Position numbers and translations under genes: made by a program. 64,000 nucleotides of DNA, from positions 124,001-188,000 of the forward strand of contig NZ_CAKMTD010000004.1 in the NCBI RefSeq assembly GCF_928391935.1. Direction: 5' to 3'. The DNA comes from Rothia nasimurium. GTDB taxonomy: Bacteria; Actinomycetota; Actinomycetes; Actinomycetales; Micrococcaceae. The notes under the pieces are model-generated. The model saw only the letters and a program-made list of their open reading frames with translations. It ran no database searches and had not been told where the DNA came from. Shown here in pieces: positions 1 to 7,455 of the stretch (position 1 is its first letter; every line of letters begins with the position of its first letter).

Positions 1-584
1 AGTCCCCCGAGGCCCTCTTCACCCACACCCCGGGCCTGCGCGTGGTCAGCCCTTCTAACCCGCACGACGCCTACTGGATGCTGCGGAAGGCGATCGCCCA
101 CCCGGACCCTGTGATTTACTTTGAACCCAAGCGCCGCTACTGGATGAAGGGGGAGGTTGATTTCTCTGATACCGACTTTGACCCCTTCACCGCCCAGGTG
201 GTCCGGGAGGGCGCCGACGCTACCATTGCCACCTACGGCCCCCTGGTGCCTGTCGCCCTGGCTGCGGCCCAGGCTGCTGAAGAAGATGGCCACTCTATCG
301 AAGTCATCGACCTGCGCTCCCTCTCCCCCCTGGATATGCCCACCATTGAAGAGTCAGTGCAGAAAACCGGACGCCTGATCGTGGCCCACGAGGCCCCCAC
401 CTTCGGCGGTATTGGGTCAGACATTGCCGCAGCGATTACCGAACGCTGCTTCTACCACCTGGAAGCCCCCGTGATTCGGGTTGGCGGCTACCACCTGCCC
501 TACCCGGTCTCCCGCGTTGAAGAAGACTATGTCCCTGGCATCGACCGCCTCCTAGAAGCCCTCGACCGCTCCCTGGCCTACTAG
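1..584 (+). CDS. 2-oxoacid dehydrogenase E1 component, beta subunit (3' part)
   Basis: Thiamine-diphosphate-dependent E1-beta subunit of a branched-chain 2-oxoacid, acetoin or pyruvate dehydrogenase. The reading frame is already open at base 3 ([20 protein letters not shown]), so the gene is cut by the window edge and only about 193 C-terminal residues are seen. [20 protein letters not shown] and the transketolase C-terminal stretch [12 protein letters not shown], followed by [17 protein letters not shown], are family hallmarks. The E2 gene follows after 22 bp, preceded by GAAAGGAAC, so the two are co-transcribed. Whether the substrate is branched-chain 2-oxoacids or pyruvate cannot be settled without the missing alpha subunit. 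Confidence 0.93.
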   Translation, partial: SPEALFTHTPGLRVVSPSNPHDAYWMLRKAIAHPDPVIYFEPKRRYWMKGEVDFSDTDFDPFTAQVVREGADATIATYGPLVPVALAAAQAAEEDGHSIEVIDLRSLSPLDMPTIEESVQKTGRLIVAHEAPTFGGIGSDIAAAITERCFYHLEAPVIRVGGYHLPYPVSRVEEDYVPGIDRLLEALDRSLAY

Positions 585-606
585 CCCCAGCCCGAAAGGA
601 ACTAGC

Positions 607-2091
607 ATGTCCCAGCTTTTTAACCTCCCTGACGTGGGCGAAGGCCTCACTGAGGCTGAGATCCTCAGCTGGAAGGTCGCCGCTGGCGATTCTGTTGAGA
701 TCAATACCGTGCTTGTTGAAATTGAAACAGCCAAGTCTGTGGTTGAGCTACCTTCACCCTACGCAGGCACCGTTGAGCAGCTCCTCGTGGCCGAGGGGGA
801 AACTGTCGAGGTAGGCACCCCCATTATCGCCATTTCAGGTGGCGACGCCAGCCCCGTCCCCGCCTCCCCGAGCAGGCAGGACGCCCCCGCCCCGGCTACC
901 CCTACCCCGGCAGCTAGCGAGGGCGGCGGCACCGCCCTGGTAGGCTCTGGCCCCAAATCTGACCCCGTGAAACGCCGGGCCCGGAAAAAGCCAGCTGCCC
1001 CGGCCCGTCCTGAGCCTAGCAGCCCTGCTCCCGCCTCAGACGGCGGGCTGCAACCGTCCTCCCATGAAGGGCTCAGCCACCTCATCTCAGCCCTGCCTGC
1101 CCGTGCCGGCAAGCTGATCGGCGGGGGAGCCGGGGCCCTGCTGCGCCGGAACCAGGCCACCAGCCCCACCTCATTCCCCGAGGTGCCCCGCCGCCAGGCC
1201 CTTGCCAAGCCACCGGTGCGAAAGGCCGCCCAGGACATGGGTATCGACCTTGCCAACGTCACCCCCACCGGCGACAACGGCCAGGTCACCAAGCAGGACC
1301 TGCTCAACTACGCCGCCCACCTCTCCCTCACCGAGAAAGCCAGCGTCACCGACACCACCGACCCCGAGCACTTCTGGATCCCCAGCGGCCACGGGGGCGA
1401 CCGCATCGAACGCATCAAGGTGCGTAGCGTCCGCAAGGCCACCGCCAAGGCCATGGTTGAATCAGCCTTCAAGGCCCCGCACGTCTCCATCTTCGTGGAC
1501 GTCGATGCCACCCGTACCATGGAATTCGTACAGCGCCTCAAGAAATCCCCCCGCTTCGAGGGGATTAAGGTGACCCCGCTGCTGGTACTGGCCAAAGCCG
1601 TTATCTGGGCAGCGGCCCGCACCCCCCAGGTCAATGCCACCTGGACCGACACCGAAATCCAGGTCAAGCACTTCATGAACTTGGGCATTGCTGCGGCCAC
1701 CCCGCGAGGACTCATGGTGCCCAACATCAAAGAAGCCCACGACATGAGCCTGCGGGAGCTTGCTCTTGCCCTCAACGACCTCACCACCCGGGCCCGAGAA
1801 GGCAAAACCCAGCCGGCTGAAATGCAAAATGGCACCATGACTATCACCAACATCGGCTCCCTGGGTATCGACACCGGAACCCCCATCATCAACCCCGGCG
1901 AAGCTGCAATCATCGCTTTTGGCACCATCAAACAGAAGCCCTGGGTTGTTGACGGTGAGGTCGTGCCCCGCTGGGTCACAACCCTCGGCGGCTCCTTCGA
2001 CCACCGCGTCCTGGACGGTGATCTCTCGGCAAAATTCCTTGCCGACGTAGCTGCCATCCTGGAAGAACCCGCCCTGCTCCTCGACCTCTAG
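607..2091 (+). CDS. Dihydrolipoamide acyltransferase (E2) of 2-oxoacid dehydrogenase complex
   Basis: E2 core of the 2-oxoacid dehydrogenase complex, 494 aa. It moves the acyl group from E1 to CoA. Residues 1-76 form one lipoyl domain, with the lipoylated Lys at about 43 in [15 protein letters not shown] Pro/Ala-rich linker runs to about residue 190. A peripheral subunit-binding domain follows at about 200-235 ([30 protein letters not shown]). The catalytic domain ends in [10 protein letters not shown] at about 462-471, which carries the catalytic His. A single lipoyl domain and this length favour a branched-chain or acetoin type. The start has the ribosome site AAAGGA 6 nt upstream. A hairpin terminator lies just after the stop. 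No E3 gene is in the window. Confidence 0.95.
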   Translation: MSQLFNLPDVGEGLTEAEILSWKVAAGDSVEINTVLVEIETAKSVVELPSPYAGTVEQLLVAEGETVEVGTPIIAISGGDASPVPASPSRQDAPAPATPTPAASEGGGTALVGSGPKSDPVKRRARKKPAAPARPEPSSPAPASDGGLQPSSHEGLSHLISALPARAGKLIGGGAGALLRRNQATSPTSFPEVPRRQALAKPPVRKAAQDMGIDLANVTPTGDNGQVTKQDLLNYAAHLSLTEKASVTDTTDPEHFWIPSGHGGDRIERIKVRSVRKATAKAMVESAFKAPHVSIFVDVDATRTMEFVQRLKKSPRFEGIKVTPLLVLAKAVIWAAARTPQVNATWTDTEIQVKHFMNLGIAAATPRGLMVPNIKEAHDMSLRELALALNDLTTRAREGKTQPAEMQNGTMTITNIGSLGIDTGTPIINPGEAAIIAFGTIKQKPWVVDGEVVPRWVTTLGGSFDHRVLDGDLSAKFLADVAAILEEPALLLDL

Positions 2092-2112
2092 AGAAACCTA
2101 CACGAGGACAAT

Positions 2113-2156
2113 AAAAACCCTCCCTGCCGCCGGAAACGGCTGGCAGGGAGGGTTTT
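2113..2156. terminator. Rho-independent terminator after E2 gene
   Basis: The inverted repeat AAAACCCTCCCTGCC and GGCAGGGAGGGTTTT encloses a short loop. A-tract and T-tract flank both sides, so it can work on either strand. It ends the E1-beta/E2 operon. Confidence 0.9.
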
Positions 2157-2479
2157 GTGCTTGATGTGGAGTTCCTTCTGCACCGCGAAGTACAGCAGAA
2201 AATCCACCAAGCAAAGGTTACTGGGCCTGGATCGATCCTCAGATCATCTCCCCCTGAGAGATCTGAGCCACCGGAACAAACCGGAAAATTCAGGCTCTAG
2301 TGGTTACCTTCTGCTCTTGTCGAGTACCGTACAATCTCGGCTCAGTCCCCCAACGTCGCCGAGACCTGGGTCCCCCGACCCAAGGTATTGCTCAACAATA
2401 GCCTTTAAATTCTACCCTAAAAATTTGAAACCTTCTGCCGCTATTTAGTCTGGTTAGACCATGTAATGGACAGTTTGAC
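2157..2479. other. Intergenic gap without a recognisable gene
   Basis: The 323-bp stretch lies between the E2 terminator and the 3' end of the minus-strand kinase-like gene. An open frame of under 100 codons can be drawn on the plus strand, but its composition is not protein-like and it has no ribosome site, so it is not called. No tRNA, repeat or promoter stands out. Confidence 0.6.
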
Positions 2480-3496
2480 CTAGAAACGGTCGATCATTCC
2501 GTTCTGGGAGATTTCAATTGCACTGGGCTCTTCGTCCTCCGAATTACCGTCGTGGACGAGCATGACGGCCGTCTGGTCGTCGGCGGGAAAGGCACGGACG
2601 GTGATGGTACCGCCGGTGGCGTTGTCGAAGAGGTCTACAGCGCACTGGGTCAGGGCGGCAGCGACCTTAGCCGGAAGAGCTGAACCGCGTTCGTCCAAAA
2701 TATCAACCTTGACGCCGCGCTGACGGGCAAGCCAGGCCGCATCCAAGATCTCCTTGTTGACGATATAGCGGCCGCGAATCGTATCACGGAGCTGGGCTTC
2801 GGTGAAGCGGAATTCATCCATCTCAGACTGGGTCACCGGGGACTCGTTGTAGGCGATACGGTGCAGCATATCTTCGGTCAGTGACCGCACTTCCTGTACG
2901 CGCTGGGTGGCGATAGCGCCCATATCGGTTTCTTCTGCGCGGCCGGCGTCGGCAATAATACGCATGCCTCGGGCCTGGCGGGTCTTCGATACCGCCTGCT
3001 CAATCTGCTTGGGGACGATCATGCCAACCAGCATGAGGAGGAAGGGGATAGCGAACTCGGTGGCCAGGGAGATGCGGGGATTGAAGTAGTCGTTGTGCCA
3101 GCTCAGCACCAGCAGCATGAAACCGGCGAAGAAGAGCCAGCCGTAGAAGGTGTGGCGGCGGAGCACCAGGCCTACCGCCAGGAGGGTGTAGGCCATGAGG
3201 GGCCAGGAGAGATTCGAGAAGGTAATGGAGTGGCTGATGGCCCCCAGGGTGGTGTCGACACTGTTGAGGGCCAGGATCATTAAGATCGGCATAAGCAGGT
3301 CGGGCAGGGCTAGCCGTTTGGTGGGCATGAAGGTCAGCAGGGCGGCTAAGGCATAGTTGCCGAGGATGATACCCCAGTGCGGTGCCCGGGAGACGGTGCA
3401 GTACTCGTACCAGAAGAAGAAGGACCCCACGATGAGGAGGATGGCCACACTCAAGATGGTGAGGAGCAGGTTCGATTTGTAGTACTTAGCCAGCAT
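2480..3496 (-). CDS. Membrane protein with degenerate histidine-kinase-like ATPase domain
   Basis: Last gene of a three-gene two-component cluster, 338 aa when started at the ATG MLAKYYKSN, which has GAGGAA 5 nt upstream. An in-frame ATG 27 bp further up has no ribosome site. The N-terminal half has about five hydrophobic segments (LLLTILSVAILLIVGSFFFW, ALAALLTFM, LMAYTLLAVGLVL, FAIPFLLMLVGMIV). The C-terminal half has the outline of a GHKL ATPase: VAAALTQCAVDLFDNATGG sits where an N-box helix would be and AVMLVHDGNSEDEE where a G-box would be. The phospho-acceptor His motif and clear N and G boxes are missing. Its start overlaps the end of the active kinase gene by 11 bp. It is probably an inactive partner kinase or a sensor subunit; this is inference. 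Confidence 0.7.
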   Translation of the reverse strand: MLAKYYKSNLLLTILSVAILLIVGSFFFWYEYCTVSRAPHWGIILGNYALAALLTFMPTKRLALPDLLMPILMILALNSVDTTLGAISHSITFSNLSWPLMAYTLLAVGLVLRRHTFYGWLFFAGFMLLVLSWHNDYFNPRISLATEFAIPFLLMLVGMIVPKQIEQAVSKTRQARGMRIIADAGRAEETDMGAIATQRVQEVRSLTEDMLHRIAYNESPVTQSEMDEFRFTEAQLRDTIRGRYIVNKEILDAAWLARQRGVKVDILDERGSALPAKVAAALTQCAVDLFDNATGGTITVRAFPADDQTAVMLVHDGNSEDEEPSAIEISQNGMIDRF

Positions 3497-4709
3497 TGGG
3501 TTCCTCGTGGGGCCACTGGACAACGACGGTAGTGCCCTTTTCGGGGGCCGAGGTGATGGTGACGAGGCCGCCTGCCTCTTCCATGGAGCGGATCATAGAG
3601 ACTCGCACCCCGAGACGGCGGAAGTCTAGGTCGTTCATGGAGAAGCCCTGCCCCTTATCTGAGACGGTGCACAGGATGTAGGGGCGCACTTCGTCGGCTC
3701 GGGTGGAGTTGTAGGGGCGGCGCATTTCGGTGCGGACGGAGATCTGGGTGGTTCGGGTGCCGGAGTGGCGGGCTGAATTGGAGACAGCCTCGGTGACGGC
3801 GTGGGTAAAGGCCCGCGCTGCCGTGTAGGGCAGGGTGGATTCGGGGCTGGCGAGGGGGTGTTTTTCGTTGGTGTCTGAGACGAAACGGAGGCGCTGGTTC
3901 CAGGGTTCGACGCCTTCTGCGATGTGTTCGGTGAGGGCCTGGAAGGTGATGGGGCGCTGGGGCTGGGATTTGAGGGTTTCTTCTTCGAGGACGCCGATGG
4001 CTCGGCGGGCTAGCAGGCGGGTGCGCTGGGGGAGTTCGCCGGGGTTGCGGCTGGCGTCCAGGAGGGCTGCCATGACGTTGTCGTGAACGAGTTTGTCGAA
4101 GTCTTGGAGTTCTTTGGCGTAGTCACGGGAGCGGTTGAGCAGGAGCTGGGCGGAGAGGGTTTCGTAGTAGGTTTTGTCGGATTCGCGTACCGCGTTGAGG
4201 GCGAAGCGGGCCAGACCGGCTAGGAGGGCGCAGCAGAAGCCTAGGAAGGCGACGCGGATCACCAGCTCGGTGGGTTGGAGGGGGGCGCCTGTGATGAGGT
4301 GGGCCGTGTAGGAGCTGACCACGAGAAGCAGGGGGAAGATGACGCTGTGGAGAATGCCGTTGCGGGGACTCTCGGAGAAAACTGCAACGAGCATGGCGTA
4401 GATGCCAAAGAGCCAGGACCAGGGGATGGCGGTGTATTGGGCTCCTGCGCTGAAGGGCCAGAGGATGTAGGCGCCGTAGGCGAAGAAGAGCATGAAGCTC
4501 ACGACCTTGGCGGAGACTTCCTTGCGGATCCCGTTGAACATGAGCAGGGCTGAGTGCACCACCAGCAGGGGGATGAGCATCAGGTACCAGAAGGAGTCGC
4601 CGCCCCGGCCCTCTGAGATGTTGGCGAGGGACTGGAAGAGGAGGCAAATCGCAATGACCGCGTAGAGCACTTCGAGGGTGCAGTAGAGCCCGAAGGAGCT
4701 GGGGCCCAT
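3486..4709 (-). CDS. Sensor histidine kinase (HisKA_3/DesK-NarX type)
   Basis: Membrane sensor kinase of the NarL-partner class, 407 aa from the only in-frame ATG. Five or six hydrophobic segments fill residues about 8-170. The dimerisation helix carries KLVHDNVMAALLDASR, with the likely phospho-His at about 209. The ATPase domain has the N-box VTEAVSNSARHSG, the G-box VSDKGQGFSM, and a final GGLVTITSAPEKGTTVVVQW. The frame stays open and protein-like for another 41 codons upstream, to a CTG at 4830-4832 that has AAGGA at correct spacing and lies only 27 bp after the regulator stop. The true protein may therefore be about 448 aa. The cognate regulator is the LuxR-type gene upstream. Confidence 0.88.
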   Translation of the reverse strand: MGPSSFGLYCTLEVLYAVIAICLLFQSLANISEGRGGDSFWYLMLIPLLVVHSALLMFNGIRKEVSAKVVSFMLFFAYGAYILWPFSAGAQYTAIPWSWLFGIYAMLVAVFSESPRNGILHSVIFPLLLVVSSYTAHLITGAPLQPTELVIRVAFLGFCCALLAGLARFALNAVRESDKTYYETLSAQLLLNRSRDYAKELQDFDKLVHDNVMAALLDASRNPGELPQRTRLLARRAIGVLEEETLKSQPQRPITFQALTEHIAEGVEPWNQRLRFVSDTNEKHPLASPESTLPYTAARAFTHAVTEAVSNSARHSGTRTTQISVRTEMRRPYNSTRADEVRPYILCTVSDKGQGFSMNDLDFRRLGVRVSMIRSMEEAGGLVTITSAPEKGTTVVVQWPHEEPNAG

Positions 4710-4858
4710 GAGCCGTTGCTGGCCGGAGGTGAGGGAAAGGGACTTGAAGGAAAAGGCGCGGAGCCGGTCAGCCCTGGTGGGTTGCAGGGCGTGGGCTAGG
4801 TCCCGGGAAGCGCCGCTGGTGGGGGTAGACAGGGTACGTCCTTGGGGGTAGTTGGGGG

Positions 4859-5551
4859 TTAGGCAGTCTCTTCGGAATCAACCAGGCCGTCTTCGATGGC
4901 GCGGATGCGCAGGTCGATTTTGGTGGGGGCGGGGCGGCCGATGCGGGCGTACTTTTCGCGGATGCGGTCGATGTTGGTTTTGACTGCGGACTGCTTAATG
5001 CCCATGCGGCGGGCCACCTGGACCTGGGCGAAGCCGGAGGCGTAGAGGCGCAGGGTTTCCTGCTCGCGGGGGGAGAGGTTGGCGCGGGAGAACTCGTGGT
5101 CGCCGTCGATAGCTGCCGCTAGTTCCTTGGTGACAACGGCCTTGCCTTCGGCGATGTTCTTTGCTTCAGCGAGGGCGTGTTCGAGGGGTTCTGATTTGCG
5201 GACCAGGCCGAGGGCGCCTGCCTTGAGGGCTTCGCGGATCAGGCCGGGGTTTTCGCCAATGCTGAAGAGGAGGACCTTGATACCTGCCCTCTGGAGGATA
5301 TCGACGTTTTCTGAGGGACGGGACTTATCTTGCAGGGAGAGGTCGAGCAGGACGACGTCGCAGTCGCGCTTGAGTTTGCCGAGGTCGGCGTTGGCGGGGT
5401 CGTTGAGGTCACGGCCGAGGGCGACGAGGAGGTCGGCGGCGGTGGGGGCTGCTGCAACCAGTTCGATTTCGCTGGCACCGGCTGCGACAGCTCGCATGCC
5501 TTCGCGGACTACCTCGTGGTCATCAACAATACCTACGCGTACTACGCTCAT
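4859..5551 (-). CDS. LuxR/NarL-family response regulator
   Basis: Two-component response regulator of 230 aa and first gene of the kinase operon. The receiver domain starts RVGIVDDHEVVREGM, with acidic pair DD. The phospho-Asp lies in CDVVLLDLSLQDKS at about residue 72, and a Lys in GLVRKSEP lies near 118. The C-terminal LuxR helix-turn-helix has LSPREQETLRLYASGFAQVQVARRMGIKQSAVKTNIDRIREKY in outline: LSPRE, GF, ARRMG and VKTNIDRI. It is unusual in having an insertion around LGRDLNDPANADLGKLKRD before the Asp. No target can be named from context. Upstream lies an AT-rich inverted repeat that could be its binding site. Confidence 0.92.
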   Translation of the reverse strand: MSVVRVGIVDDHEVVREGMRAVAAGASEIELVAAAPTAADLLVALGRDLNDPANADLGKLKRDCDVVLLDLSLQDKSRPSENVDILQRAGIKVLLFSIGENPGLIREALKAGALGLVRKSEPLEHALAEAKNIAEGKAVVTKELAAAIDGDHEFSRANLSPREQETLRLYASGFAQVQVARRMGIKQSAVKTNIDRIREKYARIGRPAPTKIDLRIRAIEDGLVDSEETA

Positions 5552-5635
5552 GTTCCCTACTTTGTGGTGTGCTGTATATCGGAGTATCGGCCTGAGGGGC
5601 AGACGGGAGTACTTCGGTGTGCTGATGCACCTCAG

Positions 5636-5663
5636 GTAAATATTTCTTACTGAAATATTTTAC
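5636..5663. promoter_or_regulatory. AT-rich inverted repeat upstream of response regulator gene
   Basis: GTAAATATTT is followed 7 bp later by AAATATTTTAC, an imperfect palindrome in an AT island within GC-rich surroundings. It lies about 85-110 bp upstream of the regulator start. It may be an activator site or part of the promoter; no firm -10/-35 pair was assigned. Confidence 0.4.
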
Positions 5664-5741
5664 AGCTTTCGGCCGTCTGCGGGCGGGTAATGGGAGGCGC
5701 GTAACAGTAGCCCCTAGTCACAGTTGGGGCGGTTGGTGCTC

Positions 5742-6584
5742 TTAACCTGGCAGGTTGAGGGCCTTGTGGTAGCGGGTCCCTGCAGCTGCCCCGATGAGGG
5801 CCCCCATGAGGGCCAGGACGGCGGCGGCCAAGATGACTAAGGCGCCGACGGCCAGGTCGGGGCTGAGGAGGGGCTGGAGGGCAACTCGGGGGGTCAGGGG
5901 CGAGTTGAGGGAGCCGGTTGCCCAGGTGAGGAGGGTGGCCAGAAGGGTGCCGAGGGCTGCCATGCCGATGACGCCGACGGCTTGTTTGCTGGGGGTTACA
6001 GCGGCCATGCGGGCTGCAGTGTAGCCGCCGAATCCGAAGGCTAGCAGCAGCAGGACGCTGAGCGTAATCACCCAGGGGAGGGCCTGGGCCTGGGTGCTGG
6101 TGCTGGTTGCAGCCAGGACTGATTCTGTCATTCCACTGTAGTGGGAGAGGCCCAGCAGGTTAAAGAGGGCCCGCGCCAGGGGCAGGGTGCCGCCGTAGAG
6201 GGCTGAGGCGACAAGGACGCCCGCGAAGGCCGGAATAAATTGGATTCGGGCGTACTGGTGTTGTGGGCGTGCAGGCCGGGGGAGCGGGGCTGGCGGGGTC
6301 GACTCCTCGCGGTAGGCATGGGGTGGGCTTGCCTGCTGCTGGGGCCTGGCAGGGGCCTGGGTCGGGACGGAATCCCGCCCGCCGTACCTGCTTGCTGTGA
6401 GCGGGGCGTCCTGACCTGCTTCTACCCGGCCGAACTCCTGCCCGTCATACCCTGCCCCGCCGTGTACTGGCTGGGCATATTCCTGCTGACTGGCGCGGGG
6501 ATCAAGGACCCGGGTGGGATCTGAATCTTCGAAGACGGAATCCCACTCATCAAAGTCACGACGGTTCTGGGACGGTTGAGTCAC
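5742..6584 (-). CDS. Hypothetical membrane protein with disordered N-terminus
   Basis: Unrecognised protein of 280 aa. Residues 1-105 are polar and Pro/Gln-rich (RRDFDEWDSVFEDSD, RPQQQASPPHAYREE), so cytoplasmic and disordered. Four hydrophobic segments follow: FIPAFAGVLVASALYGG, WVITLSVLLLLAFGFGGY, AVGVIGMAALGTLLATLLTW and LAVGALVILAAAVLALMGALIGAAAG. Similar Pro/Gln-tail plus four-helix proteins are common in Micrococcaceae but have no assigned role. It ends just downstream of the regulator promoter region and lies 30 bp beyond the stop of the acetyltransferase gene, so read-through from that gene is possible. Confidence 0.75.
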   Translation of the reverse strand: MTQPSQNRRDFDEWDSVFEDSDPTRVLDPRASQQEYAQPVHGGAGYDGQEFGRVEAGQDAPLTASRYGGRDSVPTQAPARPQQQASPPHAYREESTPPAPLPRPARPQHQYARIQFIPAFAGVLVASALYGGTLPLARALFNLLGLSHYSGMTESVLAATSTSTQAQALPWVITLSVLLLLAFGFGGYTAARMAAVTPSKQAVGVIGMAALGTLLATLLTWATGSLNSPLTPRVALQPLLSPDLAVGALVILAAAVLALMGALIGAAAGTRYHKALNLPG

Positions 6585-6614
6585 CGGATCCCCTTTCTTG
6601 GGCTGAAACGTAGG

Positions 6615-7256
6615 TTAGGCCAGGCCCAGGGCCTGGGCACTGTACTGGTGGGCGGGGTCAGTGGGGCGCTCATCGGCACTGACATACTTGATCACCCTGG
6701 CGGGGTTTCCCACCACCACCGCATTAGCTGGGACGTCCTTGGTGACAACGGCCCCGGCCCCAATGACGGCATTTTCCCCGACCGTCACGCCGGGGCAGAG
6801 AATAGCCCCGCCGCCGATCCAGACGTTGCGTTCTACCGTAATCGGCAGGCCACCCTCCCAGAGGGCCTCGCGGTCAACCGGATTCAGCGGGTGGGTCGGC
6901 GTCAAAAACTGTACGTTGGGGCCAACCAGGACGGCGTCGCCAAAGGTAATAGGGGCAACGTCCAGAAAGACGCAGCCAAAGTTAAAGAAGCAACCCGCCC
7001 CGATATGCGTATTGACCCCATAATCAAAGGCCACGGAAGGGCGAATCATCGAGCCCTCACCCAAGGACCCCACAATCTGGGCCAACACCTCACTCTTCCT
7101 CGGGTCCCGGGCCCGGTAGAGCCGGGTGTACTCCTCCACCAGCTCCACCACCCGATAGTGGGTGTCAGCGCACTCCTGGTCAGGGCGGTAGGCAAACCCG
7201 GCCGTCATCTGCTCAAAAACACTCTTACCCGAGCGCAAAGAATTCCAATCAGTCAC
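6615..7256 (-). CDS. Maltose/galactoside-type sugar O-acetyltransferase
   Basis: Left-handed beta-helix acetyltransferase of the LacA/Maa/NodL family, 213 aa, moving acetyl from acetyl-CoA to a sugar hydroxyl in the cytosol. The N-terminal Mac domain (MTAGFAYRPDQECADTH) is followed by hexapeptide repeats (VGPNVQFLTPTHPLNPVDRE, IGGGAILCPGVTVGENA) and the typical end VVVGNPARVIKYV. The His in TPTHPLNP is the family's catalytic residue. It starts at GTG, overlapping the stop of the upstream 50-codon gene by one base (TAGTG), with GGGGGT as ribosome site, so translation is coupled. The true acceptor sugar is unknown. Confidence 0.9.
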   Translation of the reverse strand: MTDWNSLRSGKSVFEQMTAGFAYRPDQECADTHYRVVELVEEYTRLYRARDPRKSEVLAQIVGSLGEGSMIRPSVAFDYGVNTHIGAGCFFNFGCVFLDVAPITFGDAVLVGPNVQFLTPTHPLNPVDREALWEGGLPITVERNVWIGGGAILCPGVTVGENAVIGAGAVVTKDVPANAVVVGNPARVIKYVSADERPTDPAHQYSAQALGLA

Positions 7257-7408
7257 TACTTACCCCCGTAGACCAGGGTCATCACACCAATAATGGCCAG
7301 GCCAACCCCAACCACTACCAGGCCAGCAATGACCATCCGCTTATTAATCTCTCGCATCAGCGCCCGGAACTCCTCGGCGGTAATGTCATCATTTCTACGT
7401 CGTGCCAT
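7256..7408 (-). CDS. Small single-span membrane protein
   Basis: A 50-aa protein starting MARRRNDDITAEEFRALMR, with one hydrophobic helix (MVIAGLVVVGVGLAIIGVM). AGGGG lies just ahead of the ATG and supports this start over a longer frame. The N-terminal part is charged and helical, suggesting a cytoplasmic side with positive-inside topology. It overlaps the acetyltransferase start by 1 bp and probably forms an operon with it. It is divergent from the acyl-CoA ligase with only 47 bp between the two starts. No function is recognised. Confidence 0.72.
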   Translation of the reverse strand: MARRRNDDITAEEFRALMREINKRMVIAGLVVVGVGLAIIGVMTLVYGGK

Positions 7409-7442
7409 ACCCCTAAGTATGTCAGCTCTCGCCCCGCTGTGG

Positions 7443-7448
7443 CACAAT
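7443..7448 (+). promoter_or_regulatory. -10 box of leaderless acyl-CoA ligase promoter
   Basis: CACAAT lies 7 bp before the ATG at 7456, so transcription should start at or next to the start codon. No ribosome site exists, which agrees with a leaderless mRNA. The -35 region is weak. Confidence 0.55.
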
Positions 7449-7455
7449 CGTGTGT

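Noticed and set aside
2155-2448. 97-codon plus-strand open frame after the E2 terminator
   Set aside because: It starts inside the terminator, has no ribosome site and its composition is not protein-like.
6605-6625. TAGGTTAGGCCAGG resembling an IdeR half site
   Set aside because: It is the coding end of the acetyltransferase gene, with only one half present and no promoter nearby.
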